DNA of 55,182 bases from an uncultured Alphaproteobacteria bacterium (GCA_902537215.1 CACBAM010000013.1:1-55182); one strand, 5' to 3'; positions 26,363 through 36,654 are shown, counted from the first letter of the stretch. The notes: generated by a model from the sequence alone, not told the origin. Made by a program: numbers and translations.

Positions 26363-28004
26363 CTACATATTTGGATAATTTGGACCATCTCCCCCTTGAG
26401 GTGTTTTCCATGTTATATTTTCGCTTGGATCTTTAATATCACATGTTTTGCAATGCACGCAATTTTGGGCGTTTATTTGAAACGTAAAAGAATTCTTACG
26501 TTTTTCAAGCACTTCATAAACTCCTGCTGGACAATACCTTTGAGCAGGCTCAGCAAATAATGGAAGATTTTTTTTGATCGGGATATTTTTGTTTTTTAAA
26601 AACAAATGACAGGGCTGGTTTTCCTCATGATTTGTTCCAGAAAAGCTCACATTTGTTAGTCTATCAAAACTAATCTTTCCATCAGGCTTTGGATACTCGA
26701 TTTCTTTAAAGTTTTTTGCCGGCTTGGTGCTTTTTGCGTCACTTTTACCATGTTTCAAAGTGCCAAAAATATTGATTCCGCTTAAGTTTGCTATCCACAT
26801 GTCTATTCCGCCAATTATCAATGACGCTAATAAACCAAAACGAGACCAAATGGGCTTAACGTTCTTCACTGGCTTTAAATCTGAACCAACCTTTCCATCC
26901 TTTATCTCCTTATCATATTCCTTAAGTTCAGTATTTTGGAAGCCTTCTTTTATAGCTTTACATGCTATCTCTGCTGCAGTGATCCCAGACAGCATTGCAT
27001 TATGGTTTCCCTTTATTCGTGGAACATTTACCAGACCTGCAGAACACCCTAGTATTAAACCACCAGGGAAAGCAAGCTTCGGAATCGACTGATATCCTCC
27101 TTCGGTTATAGCCCTTGCTCCATAGGATATTCTTTTCCCTCCCTCAAGCATTCCCTTAATCATAGGATGATGCTTAAATTTTTGAAACTCCATATATGGA
27201 AAGACATGAGGATTTTCGTAGTTTAAGTGAACTACAAACCCTAAATAAATTTGATTGTTTTCTGCATGATAGCAGAATGATCCACCTCCTGCATTGCCTC
27301 CTAATGGCCATCCCATGGAGTGAAGCACTTTACCCTCTTTATGAAATTTTGGGTCTATTTCCCAAATCTCTTTCATTCCGAGCCCGTATTTTTGTGGTTG
27401 GCTTTGTGCATCTAATTTATATCTTTCAATTAGAATTTTAGTTAAAGAGCCTCTTACCCCTTCGCTAAGTAGAACATACTTACCTAAGACTTCCATACCA
27501 GGCTCATATCCATCTGTTTTATTTCCGTCTTTATCTAAGCCGAATTCGCCAGCAATAACTCCAATAACTTCTCCACTGTTACCAAAAACCACATCACTGC
27601 AGGCCATACCTGGAAATATATCTACGCCTAGGCTCTCTGCTTGCCCTGCTAACCACCGACACACATTTCCCATGGATACGATATAATTTCCATGATTATT
27701 CATTAGCGGAGGAAGTAAAAAATTAGGAATTTTGACCTGTCCAGCTGGGCCAAAAAGGTAAAAGAGATCTTCGCTAACTTTTGTACGAATGGGGATATCA
27801 GTTTCTTTCCAGTCAGGTATCAGCAAATCTATACCTGACGTGTCCAAAACTGCTCCAGATAAAATATGCGAACCTATTTCTGATCCCTTTTCTAGAACAA
27901 CAACACTAAGTTCGGGGTCAATTTGCTTAGCTTTAATTGCGGCTGACAAACCGGCTGGCCCCCCCCCCGACAATAACCAAATCATAGTCAATTTTCTCTC
28001 TCAT
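26363..28004 (-). CDS. Electron transfer flavoprotein-ubiquinone oxidoreductase, with apparent frameshift
   Basis: Inner-membrane FAD and 4Fe-4S enzyme that takes electrons from ETF to ubiquinone, the outlet for acyl-CoA dehydrogenases such as Mcd. The C-terminus holds the cluster cysteines in RYCPAGVYEV and NCVHCKTCDI. GCSAGLVNVPRIKG and HSMGWPLG are also typical. The natural start is the ATG at 28004, preceded by AAGG, giving MREKIDYDLVIV. That frame reaches a ten-base G tract (27959-27968 on this strand) and goes out of frame; with nine Gs it would read VIVGGGPAGL, the FAD-binding motif. As given, only a TTG start at 27991 stays open. Corrected length is about 546 residues. Confidence 0.92.
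27959..27968. repeat. Ten-base C/G homopolymer inside the ETF-QO FAD-binding motif
   Basis: Ten consecutive C on the plus strand (G on the coding strand). Nine would keep the gene in frame. It may be a base-count error or a real slippage-prone tract. Confidence 0.95.
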
Positions 28005-28077
28005 ATCTTACCTTTTACCCTCAGAATATTTCACGATGTTATCAATTAAATAACATATAGTTTTTTCTGAATAAAGG

Positions 28078-28106
28078 TGTAAAAAAAACAAATAAAATGT
28101 TATGAT
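28078..28106 (+). promoter_or_regulatory. Candidate promoter for greA
   Basis: TATGAT at 28101-28106 is a good -10 element. With 17 bases of spacing the -35 would be TGTAAA at 28078-28083, which is weak. The ATG of greA follows at 28130. Confidence 0.35.
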
Positions 28107-28129
28107 GTTTTCTTTAGCGTGAAAAAAAT

Positions 28130-28600
28130 ATGGAAAAAATTCCTTTAACCAAAAACGGCTACGGTAGGCTCGAAGAAGAACTACGTAAACTTAAAGCAGA
28201 TGATAGGCCAAATATTATTAAAGCTATATCTGAGGCGCGGGAATTAGGTGATTTATCTGAGAATGCCGAATACCATTCGGCAAGAGAAAAACAGTCGTTT
28301 ATTGAGGGTAGAATAAAGGAGTTGGAGGCTATAATATCGCTAGCAGAAGTAATTGATGTTTCTAAGCTTAATGGTCCTATAAAATTTGGAGCTAAGACAA
28401 CTCTATTTTTGGAGGAGACAGAAAAAGAAGTTGCGTATCAAATAGTGGGAGAAGCTGAAGCAGATCTAGAGAAAGGCCTGCTAAACATAAATTCGCCCTT
28501 AGCCAGAGCTTTGATAGGTAAAGAGGAAGGAGATGAAGTAGAGGTCAATACACCAGGAGGGACCAAACACTATGAAATCATTAAGATCGAATATAACTAA
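28130..28600 (+). CDS. greA: Transcription elongation factor GreA
   Basis: Rescues backtracked RNA polymerase by stimulating transcript cleavage. The 156 residues have the N-terminal coiled coil with the family signature [21 protein letters not shown] near 46, including the paired acidic residues of the tip, and the C-terminal FKBP-like domain with [18 protein letters not shown] near 120. It stands alone between the divergent ETF-QO and the convergent pheT, 9 bases away. Confidence 0.97.
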   Translation: MEKIPLTKNGYGRLEEELRKLKADDRPNIIKAISEARELGDLSENAEYHSAREKQSFIEGRIKELEAIISLAEVIDVSKLNGPIKFGAKTTLFLEETEKEVAYQIVGEAEADLEKGLLNINSPLARALIGKEEGDEVEVNTPGGTKHYEIIKIEYN

Positions 28601-28609
28601 TTATATATG

Positions 28610-31012
28610 TTATGACTTTAAAATTCCACTAACTTTTTCACTGACTTCACTAATTATATCCTTACACATTTTCTCTATCTCAGTGTCATTAAGAGTTTTC
28701 TCTAAAGGCTGAAATTTAACCCTTATTGAAAGAGACTTTTTTCTCTCTTCTTTTTCCACTTCCCCTTGGAAGACATCAACAATATTTATTTTGTCAATAA
28801 GAGGATTTTTTAAGGAAATAATAGTTTTCTTTACTGCTCCATATTCAGTCTTTTCATCAATCAGGAAAGAAAAGTCCCTTTCAATAGGTTGCAAATTACT
28901 CAAAATAAGAGCATCTCTCGTAATCTTTTTTTTCTTTGGGAAAGGTATATTATCTAGATAGATAGTGAAGCAATTTATTCGTTCTCTAATAGCGTAATTT
29001 TTAGCAATGAGTGGGCTAACTTCACCAAATATTGCCACAATCTTATTTCCAAGCATAACCTTGGCTGACCTTTTTGGATGAAGGAATTCTGGAGCATCTC
29101 TTTCAAGTTTAAGGCTATCCACTTTTAGGTTTAAATATCCTAATAATTTAAATAGATCTTTTTTTATATCAAAAATATCAAAAGGTCTAATTTCCTTGTA
29201 AAGATTGAAGTTACTTTTACTACCAGACAAGACTCCAGAAATTTGGTAGGTTTCATCGCCAACTTGATTACTCTCAAAACAATAGCCTTGTTCGAATATT
29301 GCGAGACTTTTAATACCTTTAGCCTGATTTTTCTCTACTATTTTTATTAAACCTGGTAAAAGCGACTGACGCATGTGGGTCATTTCACTGCTAATTGGAT
29401 TTATAAGTGTAATTTCCTTTGCTGACTTGCCACTAAATCGTTCAACTGACTTCTTGTCGATAAAGCTATATGACAAGCACTCCATATAACCTAAAGAAAT
29501 ACAGACCCTTCTAGCTAGGTTTTGCCTGCTTTGACCGTCTGTTAAAAGAGGTTTTAATACCCCCTCTTTCCTGGTCATTGGAATACTAGGCAAGTTTGCT
29601 AATGAATTTATCCTTGCGATCTCTTCGATTATATCTACCTCACCATGTACATCTGGTCTCCAGGCAGGAACTATTATTTCAACTTTGTTTTCCACTTCCT
29701 TTAGTAAAAAACCAAGGGACTTTAGTATTTCAAATTGTCTTGCCCTATTTACTTCTATTCCTATCAATTGATTTACTTTTTTAGGATCGAAAATAATTTT
29801 TTTCTCAAAAGATGGCAGTGACCCCGCGATAATAATATCTGAAGCTTCGCCTCCGCATAAATCTAAAATCATCTTTGTAGCAATATGTGATCCAGATAAA
29901 GTGAAGCTCGGATCAACACCCCTTTCAAAACGATATCTAGCGTCTGAATTTATCTGAAGTTTTCGACCTGTTGCTGCTATTGATATTGGATCGAAATAAG
30001 CAGCCTCTAACAACACATTTTTTGTTTCGTCCGACACAGCACTTTTCATACCTCCTATGATGCCTCCAAGAGATACGATTTCGTTTTCATCTGTTATCAC
30101 AATCATTCCTTCATTTAACTCATATATTTTATCATCAAGAGCATGAAATTTCTCTCCCTCAACAGATTTTCTAACCGTTAAACCACCAGAGAGTTTATCA
30201 GCGTCGAAGACGTGTAGAGGTCTTGCTCTATCAAATGTAAGATAATTTGTAATATCAACTAATGCTGAGATTGGATTAAGCCCAATACTAATTAAACGAT
30301 TTCTGAGCCATTTTGGAGACTCCCCATTTTGTACGCTTCGTAAATATCGGCCAACAAAAAAAGGACATTCTTTTGAAGAAACCGCTTGGTCCAAATTAAT
30401 ATTTAAATGTGGCTTAAAAATTCCTTCAACCTTGGGTATTTTTTTAACACGTAATTTTCCGATACCACTAGCCGAGAGGTCCCTAGCAATTCCATAAATA
30501 CCTAATGCGTCGGGTCTATTTGGGGTAATTGCGATTTCGAAAATAATTTTTTCATCTCCAATTAATTCGGAAAACAACGTCCCTACTTCAGTTTCAGAGG
30601 GTAGCTCCATAATTCCATCGTGTTCATCTGAAATTTCTAATTCCTTTTCTGAACACATCATTCCCTCACTTTTTACATCTCTAATCTTTGAGGCTTTTAG
30701 GTTGATATTTAATCCGGGTATAAAATCACCTGGCTTTGCAACCACTACTTTCATGCCATTCTTAACATTTGGTGCTCCACAAACTATTTTTAATATCCCA
30801 GTGCCTGAATCAACGTCACATACTTTCAATTTGTCGGCATTTGGGTGTTTTTCAACTTTTAGTATTTCTCCAACGGACAATTGCCCCAAACGCTTTCTAG
30901 GGTCTGTAAGAGACTCAACTTCTAATCCTGTGTCGGTAAGAACGTCCCCAACTTCATCAGCAGACAAATCTGTCTCCAGGTAATCCTTGAGCCATGAAAA
31001 AGAAAACTTCAT
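28610..31012 (-). CDS. pheT: Phenylalanyl-tRNA synthetase beta subunit
   Basis: Beta chain of the alpha2-beta2 PheRS, full length at 800 residues. It opens with MKFSFSWLKDYLETDLS. Domains in order are the B1 region, an EMAP-type tRNA-binding domain near 40-150 (VCGAPNVKNGMKVVVA), the B3/B4 editing domain from about 210 (FVGRYLR, then LVDITNYL), the B5 region near 410-480, the catalytic-like core, and the C-terminal anticodon-binding domain after 705 (PIERDFSFLIDE). It follows pheS by 22 bases on the same strand. Confidence 0.96.
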   Translation of the reverse strand: MKFSFSWLKDYLETDLSADEVGDVLTDTGLEVESLTDPRKRLGQLSVGEILKVEKHPNADKLKVCDVDSGTGILKIVCGAPNVKNGMKVVVAKPGDFIPGLNINLKASKIRDVKSEGMMCSEKELEISDEHDGIMELPSETEVGTLFSELIGDEKIIFEIAITPNRPDALGIYGIARDLSASGIGKLRVKKIPKVEGIFKPHLNINLDQAVSSKECPFFVGRYLRSVQNGESPKWLRNRLISIGLNPISALVDITNYLTFDRARPLHVFDADKLSGGLTVRKSVEGEKFHALDDKIYELNEGMIVITDENEIVSLGGIIGGMKSAVSDETKNVLLEAAYFDPISIAATGRKLQINSDARYRFERGVDPSFTLSGSHIATKMILDLCGGEASDIIIAGSLPSFEKKIIFDPKKVNQLIGIEVNRARQFEILKSLGFLLKEVENKVEIIVPAWRPDVHGEVDIIEEIARINSLANLPSIPMTRKEGVLKPLLTDGQSRQNLARRVCISLGYMECLSYSFIDKKSVERFSGKSAKEITLINPISSEMTHMRQSLLPGLIKIVEKNQAKGIKSLAIFEQGYCFESNQVGDETYQISGVLSGSKSNFNLYKEIRPFDIFDIKKDLFKLLGYLNLKVDSLKLERDAPEFLHPKRSAKVMLGNKIVAIFGEVSPLIAKNYAIRERINCFTIYLDNIPFPKKKKITRDALILSNLQPIERDFSFLIDEKTEYGAVKKTIISLKNPLIDKINIVDVFQGEVEKEERKKSLSIRVKFQPLEKTLNDTEIEKMCKDIISEVSEKVSGILKS

Positions 31013-31034
31013 ATTAAAACTTCCACTCTAATGT

Positions 31035-32123
31035 TTATCCACTAAGTTTATCATAGAGATTGGAACTTTTTTCTGCCGCAAAGCCATAGTGTTTTAACCA
31101 TCTCATATCATTATCGAAGAATGATCTAAGATCTGGCATACCATACTTTAGCATCGCGAGCCTATCTATACCCATTCCAAATGCAAACCCCTGAAACTTT
31201 TTACTATCAACGTTAGCTGCCTCCAAGACATTGGGGTGTACCATTCCGCTGCCTAATATTTCCATCCAGTCATCTCCTTTTCCAACAACTAGGGCGTTTT
31301 CAACCCAGGAACACCTTATATCAACTTCCGCAGATGGCTCCGTGAAGGGGAAATGACTGGCGCGAAATCTAAGCTCTATACTATCTAGCTCAAAAAAAGC
31401 CTTACAAAACTCAACCAAAACCCATTTTAAGTTTGACATAGAGATATCCTCACCTATCGCTAAACCTTCAATCTGATGAAACATTGGTGTATGGGTGAGA
31501 TCGTAATCCGATCTATATACCCGTCCAGGTGCGATAATTCTACAAGGTGCTCCATGTTTTTCCATGAATCGTACTTGTACTGGGCTAGTATGCGTTCTAA
31601 GTACGTTAGGTGATCCATTTTTCTGAGTGCTCTCATCACCGGGATCGATATAAAAAGTATCGAACTCCTGACGAGCTGGATGATTGGGAGGAATATTTAG
31701 CGAATCAAAATTGTACCAGTCACTTTCAATTTGGGGTCCTTCAGCTACAGAAAATCCCAGGTCTGAGAAAATTGATATGATTTCTTCTGTAACTCTGCTT
31801 ACCGGGTGCATCAGGCCTGAATTCATCTCTCTGGGGTCTTGAGAGATATCAAGCCATTCCGCATCCATTCTGCCTTCAATCTCCTTATTCAGTAAGATTT
31901 CTCTTCTCTCTTTGATAGCCTCCTCCAGAGATTGCTTGAGATTGTTATACTCTGGAGATTTTATTTGTCGCTCTTTAGCTTCCATTTGACCCAATGATCT
32001 TAAAAGGTTAGAAATCTCTCCCTTTTTACCAAGAAGCTTGATCCTAACCTGTTCAAGATCATCAACCGACTGAGCATTCTTAACTAGCCCTAAATACTTG
32101 CTATTTTCTAATGAAATTCCCAT
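31035..32123 (-). CDS. pheS: Phenylalanyl-tRNA synthetase alpha subunit
   Basis: Catalytic subunit of PheRS. The 362 residues start with a coiled-coil tRNA-binding arm (about 1-95). The class II core follows: [10 protein letters not shown] near 108, FDTFYI near 152, [13 protein letters not shown] near 173 (motif 2 region), [17 protein letters not shown] near 254, and [13 protein letters not shown] near 317 (motif 3). It lies 58 bases after rplT in the rpmI-rplT-pheS-pheT order. Confidence 0.96.
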   Translation of the reverse strand: MGISLENSKYLGLVKNAQSVDDLEQVRIKLLGKKGEISNLLRSLGQMEAKERQIKSPEYNNLKQSLEEAIKERREILLNKEIEGRMDAEWLDISQDPREMNSGLMHPVSRVTEEIISIFSDLGFSVAEGPQIESDWYNFDSLNIPPNHPARQEFDTFYIDPGDESTQKNGSPNVLRTHTSPVQVRFMEKHGAPCRIIAPGRVYRSDYDLTHTPMFHQIEGLAIGEDISMSNLKWVLVEFCKAFFELDSIELRFRASHFPFTEPSAEVDIRCSWVENALVVGKGDDWMEILGSGMVHPNVLEAANVDSKKFQGFAFGMGIDRLAMLKYGMPDLRSFFDNDMRWLKHYGFAAEKSSNLYDKLSG

Positions 32124-32181
32124 AGACAGATCTAAGACTTATCATAAGAACATTTTGTACCGAATAAAATCGGTCATGTTA

Positions 32182-32544
32182 CTAGTTTAGCGCGCCTTGC
32201 GCACGAGATACTATCTGTCCAAAAGCTTTTGGGTCATGTACCGCAATATCTGCTAGAACTTTTCTATCGAGATTGATGCCAGCTTTATCCAGTCCATGTA
32301 TAAACTTCGAATAATTGAGATTGCTGTCTATTTGCCTTACAGCCGCGTTCAATCTCTGTATCCAGAGCGCTCTAAAAACACGCTTCCTAACCTTACGATC
32401 TCTGGTCGCGTACTGCATAGCTCTGTCTACAGCTTGTTTAGCCGTTCTAAAGTTCCTACTTCTCGCGCCATAGTAACCTTTAGCCGCCTTTACCACCTTC
32501 CGATGTCTCGCGTGCGTTACCACTCCTGATTTAACTCTGGTCAA
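32182..32544 (-). CDS. rplT: 50S ribosomal protein L20
   Basis: Primary-assembly 23S rRNA-binding protein. The 120 residues show the L20 signature: [20 protein letters not shown] at the start, [17 protein letters not shown], and [23 protein letters not shown] in the middle. It follows rpmI by 12 bases, the standard pairing. No infC is found upstream of the pair in this window. Confidence 0.97.
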   Translation of the reverse strand: MTRVKSGVVTHARHRKVVKAAKGYYGARSRNFRTAKQAVDRAMQYATRDRKVRKRVFRALWIQRLNAAVRQIDSNLNYSKFIHGLDKAGINLDRKVLADIAVHDPKAFGQIVSRAQGALN

Positions 32545-32556
32545 CTATTAATCCTC

Positions 32557-32757
32557 CTACCTAGAATAAGGCATATAAGATTTAACAATATTTTCATCTG
32601 CCTTACACAAAGTTGTTGTGCCTCTCGCGTTTCGTATAAATTTGCTCGATCTTTTTATCATACCGTGCCTTTTCCCTGCCTGCGCAGACTTCACGCGCCC
32701 GGACGCCGTCACTTTAAACCGCTTTTTTGCACCTGATTTTGTTTTCATCTTAGGCAT
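32557..32757 (-). CDS. rpmI: 50S ribosomal protein L35
   Basis: Small basic ribosomal protein of 66 residues with the family pattern [29 protein letters not shown] and the ending KSYMPYSR. It is the first gene of the rpmI-rplT-pheS-pheT run. The 79-base interval to pyk contains a TATAGT hexamer near 32797-32802 (minus strand) and a weak five-base-pair hairpin before the start, so a separate promoter is possible. Confidence 0.96.
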   Translation of the reverse strand: MPKMKTKSGAKKRFKVTASGRVKSAQAGKRHGMIKRSSKFIRNARGTTTLCKADENIVKSYMPYSR

Positions 32758-32836
32758 TTCGTTTTCTCAACACACTGTTTCCAACGTGTTTATAGGGATA
32801 TTCTAATAACTATACAAGCATTTCTTTATATTTTTC

Positions 32837-34282
32837 TCAAAAATCATCAAAGTTTTCTTCTAAAGACACCACCCTTAATATGTTTGTTGATCCAGGTGTA
32901 TTGAATGGCACACCTGCAATAACAATGATTAGATCTTTCCCTGAAGCAAAGTCGAATAACTTAGCTGCTTTAACAGCATTCATTACTGCCCTCTTAAATC
33001 GATCTACAGGTGTGGTAACCGCACAATGCAACCCCCAAAACAGGGTTAGTTTCCTTGCTGTTTCTGTATATGGAGTTAGTGCGATTATTGGTGCTCGAGG
33101 TCTTTCCCTAGATGCAAGCTCAGCTGTTGTTCCACCATGAGTAAAGCAACAAATAACCTTCACGTTTATGTTATCAGCTACCTCTCTCGCAGCAACAGTT
33201 ATTGCATTTGAAACTCCTTCTTTCGAAACTGATCTAGAGGTTTCCAAGTTTTGGAAGTACAAAGGGTCTTTTTCAGTTTCAACGGCGATTTTATCTACTG
33301 CTTCTATAACTTTCTCTGGATGAATGCCTATTGCTGTTTCGGCGGACAGCATTACTGCATCTACGCCATCATATATTGCCTGCGCGACATCCGAAACTTC
33401 AGCTCGGGTTGGTGTAGTCGAATGAATCATACTTTCCATCATCTGTGTTGCTACGATTACAGGCTTTCCCATTTGACGTGATTTCATTACTAGTTTTTTT
33501 TGAATTGGTGGGACCGCTTCAATTGGCAATTCAACACCAAGGTCTCCCCGTGCCACCATAATTCCATCGGCAGAATCAATAATCGAGTCAAAAACTCTTA
33601 CTGCAGCAGGTTTCTCAATTTTTGCAATAATGCCTGCCCTTCCCTTTAATAACTTTTTTACATTGTCTATATCTTTCGATCTCTGTACGAAAGATAACCC
33701 GATCCAGTCTACTCCAAGACCACAAACAAACTCCAAGTCTTGCTTATCTTTTTCTGTTAAAGGGGCGAGGTCTAAAATACTATCTGGGCAATTAACCCCT
33801 TTTTTGTCTGAAATAATCCCATCATTCAAAACAGTGCACTCTATTTTCTTTTCTGATGCTTTATTTACTTGCATAGCAACTTTACCATCATCAATCAGTA
33901 GCTTATCTCCCTTTTTTACTGACTGGAATATCTTAGGATGTGGTAGACAAACTCGTTCTTTATTTCCCAGCCTTTCTATTAGATCGAAACAAAACTTTTG
34001 TCCCGCTTCTAAACTAGACTTTGCACCCTCAAAATCACCACATCTCAGCTTTGGACCCTGTAGATCGGCCAGAATACATATTGGTCTCGAAAATTCTTTC
34101 TCTAAATCTCTTAATATATTATGTCTCGTTTCCACAGCTGAGTGATCACCATGGGACATATTTAATCTGAAAATATCTGCCCCCGCTAAAAACATTTTTC
34201 TGATTTCCAATTTAGTGTCTGAGGCAGGACCCAGTGTAGCTACTATTTTTACTTTACGGTTTCTATGAAGTTGCTTTTTCAT
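32837..34282 (-). CDS. pyk: Pyruvate kinase
   Basis: Converts phosphoenolpyruvate and ADP to pyruvate and ATP. The 481 residues begin RKVKIVATLGPASDT and include DIFRLNMSHGD near 35, the B-domain, the active-site lysine stretch IIAKIEKPAAV near 217, MVARGDLGVELP near 240, and VATQMMESMI near 272. The C-terminal allosteric domain has CCFTHGGTTAELASRERPRAPI. The pyk/rpmI/DUF1244 neighbourhood is usual for alphaproteobacteria. A single-gene promoter region of 85 bases separates it from the divergent DUF1244 gene. Confidence 0.96.
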   Translation of the reverse strand: MKKQLHRNRKVKIVATLGPASDTKLEIRKMFLAGADIFRLNMSHGDHSAVETRHNILRDLEKEFSRPICILADLQGPKLRCGDFEGAKSSLEAGQKFCFDLIERLGNKERVCLPHPKIFQSVKKGDKLLIDDGKVAMQVNKASEKKIECTVLNDGIISDKKGVNCPDSILDLAPLTEKDKQDLEFVCGLGVDWIGLSFVQRSKDIDNVKKLLKGRAGIIAKIEKPAAVRVFDSIIDSADGIMVARGDLGVELPIEAVPPIQKKLVMKSRQMGKPVIVATQMMESMIHSTTPTRAEVSDVAQAIYDGVDAVMLSAETAIGIHPEKVIEAVDKIAVETEKDPLYFQNLETSRSVSKEGVSNAITVAAREVADNINVKVICCFTHGGTTAELASRERPRAPIIALTPYTETARKLTLFWGLHCAVTTPVDRFKRAVMNAVKAAKLFDFASGKDLIIVIAGVPFNTPGSTNILRVVSLEENFDDF

Positions 34283-34367
34283 TTATATGCTCGAAATTTT
34301 TATTTTTTCTGTAGAATAAAGAATTATAAAAAATAGAAAACTTTTTTTTAATTTGTGAGCAAGATAA

Positions 34368-34613
34368 ATGAATATTAAAAACTTAGAAAAAATTGAAAGC
34401 CAAACTTTCAGAAGATTAATCTCTCATTTGCAGAGTAGAACTGAAGTGCAAAATATAGACATAATGAACTTAACAGGGTTTTGTAGAAATTGTTTGTACA
34501 AGTGGATGCATGAGGCTGCTAGAGAATCGGATGAGGCCCTATCAGTCAAGGAGGCTCAAGAGTATGTTTATGGTATGCCTTATGATGACTGGAAAAAAAA
34601 GTTCCAGAAGTGA
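34368..34613 (+). CDS. DUF1244 family protein
   Basis: A 81-residue acidic protein of a family nearly confined to Proteobacteria and eukaryotic relatives; function unknown. The signature is clear: TFRRLISHLQSRTEVQNID near 13, then GFCRNCLYKWMHEAA near 42 with two cysteines three apart, then VYGMPYDDWKKKFQ at the end. It diverges from pyk, its usual alphaproteobacterial neighbour. A GAGCAAG element lies 8 bases before the ATG. Confidence 0.88.
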   Translation: MNIKNLEKIESQTFRRLISHLQSRTEVQNIDIMNLTGFCRNCLYKWMHEAARESDEALSVKEAQEYVYGMPYDDWKKKFQK

Positions 34614-34628
34614 CTTGATCTATAAAAT

Positions 34629-35495
34629 CTAGAAAAGTTTTGCTTTAATCTGTTCTACATATATGTGCTGGATTTTTTTAACCGTATCTCCAACTAATCC
34701 ATTTCCCACACGTCTTCCATTTACTTCAATAACGGGGAGCACGAAGCCAGTAGCTGAGGTGAGAAAAACCTCTTGTGCATTCATCAAATCGTCAATGTTG
34801 ATCTTTTGCTCCTTGATTTCGATATTATTTATTTGACAAAATTTTATTACAGAAGACCTAGTAATACCTCCCAGGATATCATTTGACAAACTTGGTGTAA
34901 TAATTCTTTCGTCTTTAAAAATGAATACATTACTTGATGAGCCCTCATTTATGAAGCCACCTTGAACAAGTAGGCTATCATCCACACCTTCTTGGACCGC
35001 ATGAGTTTTTGCTAATGATTGCGCAAGAAGTTGAGTAGTCTTTATATCTCTTCTTCGCCACCTATCGTCAGGCACTGTTATGATTTTTACGCCCACTTTA
35101 CTAGCTGCATTCTTTAAAATTTGTTTTTCTTGTGTGAATATTACTACGGTAGGTAATAATGACTTTTTTGCAAAATTAAAGTCTCTCTCTGCAATGCCCC
35201 TTGTGACTTGAACATAACAAAGACCCTCTTTTAACTGATTTTCGTTTATTAATTTTCTTTGAATTTGATAAAAGTCTTCTTCTTGAAAATTATTTTCAAT
35301 GTTCAAATGACCCAGTGATCTAATAAGTCTGGCGAAATGCTCTTTCCAGTCTACTAACTTGCCGTCAAGAACAGCAGTTACTTCATAAACAGAGTCAGAA
35401 AATAAAAAACCTCTGTCAAATACTGAGATACTAGCTTCTTTTTTTGAAAAGAATTCCCCATTCACATATACCGTTTGATTGTTTTTTTCTAGCAA
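34629..35495 (-). CDS. Class IV aminotransferase, probable D-amino acid aminotransferase
   Basis: PLP enzyme of 288 residues, fold type IV. VFDRGFLFSDSVYEV near 25-39 and RRRDIKTTQLLAQ near 146 (PLP lysine in DIK) favour D-alanine aminotransferase over branched-chain aminotransferase or aminodeoxychorismate lyase. EGSSSNVFIF near 193 and FLTSATGFVLPV near 253 complete the cofactor pocket. It could supply D-glutamate for peptidoglycan; that is inference. It is the last of four minus-strand genes with gaps of 6 to 25 bases. Confidence 0.83.
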   Translation of the reverse strand: MLEKNNQTVYVNGEFFSKKEASISVFDRGFLFSDSVYEVTAVLDGKLVDWKEHFARLIRSLGHLNIENNFQEEDFYQIQRKLINENQLKEGLCYVQVTRGIAERDFNFAKKSLLPTVVIFTQEKQILKNAASKVGVKIITVPDDRWRRRDIKTTQLLAQSLAKTHAVQEGVDDSLLVQGGFINEGSSSNVFIFKDERIITPSLSNDILGGITRSSVIKFCQINNIEIKEQKINIDDLMNAQEVFLTSATGFVLPVIEVNGRRVGNGLVGDTVKKIQHIYVEQIKAKLF

Positions 35496-35513
35496 TGTGA
35501 GCTTTAAGTCCTC

Positions 35514-35846
35514 TCAGCCTTTACACATACCTTCCAATACGTAATCGGAGGGTTGCGTCGTCTTTGAAGGAGTATACCTTTTATATTCATACTTAGTGAT
35601 ATACTCATTGCTTTCCATCATGACCAATAAACCCTGAGCAAAAAATTTATCAAGCTTATAGATATCAACTAATCCGCGCAACTTTGGAACAATACTTGTT
35701 TCAACTTCTAAAAAATTCTCATCAAAAAAAGAAATAGGGTATTTTTTCCCTTCGAATTTGATAAAAAAATGAACTTGCTCTTTGGTTCGTGCCAAGCCTT
35801 TTTTCATAGGATAGTTGTTTATCGATTTTACTAAATAATCATCCAT
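35514..35846 (-). CDS. Conserved-looking hypothetical protein
   Basis: I do not recognise this 110-residue protein. It has no signal peptide, no membrane helix and no cysteine pairs; only one cysteine is near the end. Alternating hydrophobic and charged residues (VHFFIKFEGKKYPISFFDE, then VETSIVPKLRGLVDIYKLDKFF) suggest a mixed alpha/beta fold. It starts at ATG and ends in GMCKG. It is held in an apparent operon: iron alcohol dehydrogenase, alpha/beta hydrolase, this gene, class IV aminotransferase. Codon use looks like its neighbours, and the tight spacing supports a real gene. Confidence 0.65.
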   Translation of the reverse strand: MDDYLVKSINNYPMKKGLARTKEQVHFFIKFEGKKYPISFFDENFLEVETSIVPKLRGLVDIYKLDKFFAQGLLVMMESNEYITKYEYKRYTPSKTTQPSDYVLEGMCKG

Positions 35847-35871
35847 GTTCTTTGATCCATAATGTTAGATA

Positions 35872-36648
35872 CTAATCCGATTTTATAAATTTTGTAACTA
35901 TTTCTATAAATTTTATAGGTTTTTCAACATGAACCCAGTGCCCAGCTTTAGCTACAGGAGCAAATTCACTTAATGGGAAACTTTCTTTTATTGTATCTTT
36001 ATGTTCCATTACATCATATTCTGATAATTCACCATATAAGAAAAGAGCCTTGGTATTAGAGACACCATTTATGACTGGAAACTCACTAATAGCGATAGCA
36101 TTACTAATTAGAGATGTTAAATTAACACGCCAATAGAAACTTTTTTTTTCGTCAATTTTTAAGTTTTGCATCAGAAAAGCTCTAAAACTGACTTCCTCGA
36201 AATATTCAAAAAGCTTTGTGTCAATTTCAGATCTCGTGTTGAACCTGCCAAGATCAAGCGAAGATAAAGTTTTTAAATAATTTTCAAAATTTGGAGTATA
36301 GGTTACTGGTGCTATATCTACTATAACTAACTTTGATATTAAACCCTGATAGAGTTTGTCTAAAACCATCGCAGTCTTGCCACCCATTGAATGCCCTATC
36401 AGAAAGCTATTAACTATTTCCCGTTCTTCCAAAAGTTTTTTCACGTCGTCTGCTAGATCGAAATAAGTATGCTTATCACTCCATTCAGACTCACCGTGGT
36501 TCCTAAGATCAATAAGCCAGACGTCGAACCCAAGATCTGCAAGAGATTTTCCAATACCAAACCAATTTCTTTTCGATCCTAAAAGTCCATGCAGAATCAC
36601 GACATTGCTTGCGTTACCCTCTCCAAAACGGCTATACGCTAATCGCAT
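35872..36648 (-). CDS. Alpha/beta-fold hydrolase (YbfF-like esterase)
   Basis: Serine hydrolase of 258 residues. The oxyanion region VILHGLLGSKRNW is near 18-30, the nucleophile elbow is GHSMGG near 95 and the catalytic histidine lies in AGHWVHVEKP near 240. The order and spacing resemble YbfF/ABHD11-type esterases that act on small acyl esters or acyl-CoA. Substrate unknown. The gene starts 6 bases after the alcohol dehydrogenase. Confidence 0.85.
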   Translation of the reverse strand: MRLAYSRFGEGNASNVVILHGLLGSKRNWFGIGKSLADLGFDVWLIDLRNHGESEWSDKHTYFDLADDVKKLLEEREIVNSFLIGHSMGGKTAMVLDKLYQGLISKLVIVDIAPVTYTPNFENYLKTLSSLDLGRFNTRSEIDTKLFEYFEEVSFRAFLMQNLKIDEKKSFYWRVNLTSLISNAIAISEFPVINGVSNTKALFLYGELSEYDVMEHKDTIKESFPLSEFAPVAKAGHWVHVEKPIKFIEIVTKFIKSD

Positions 36649-36654
36649 GTAATC

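Noticed and set aside
33630-34145. 171-residue plus-strand frame inside pyk
   Set aside because: It lies wholly antisense to a well-supported pyruvate kinase and shows the serine-rich bias of an antisense frame.
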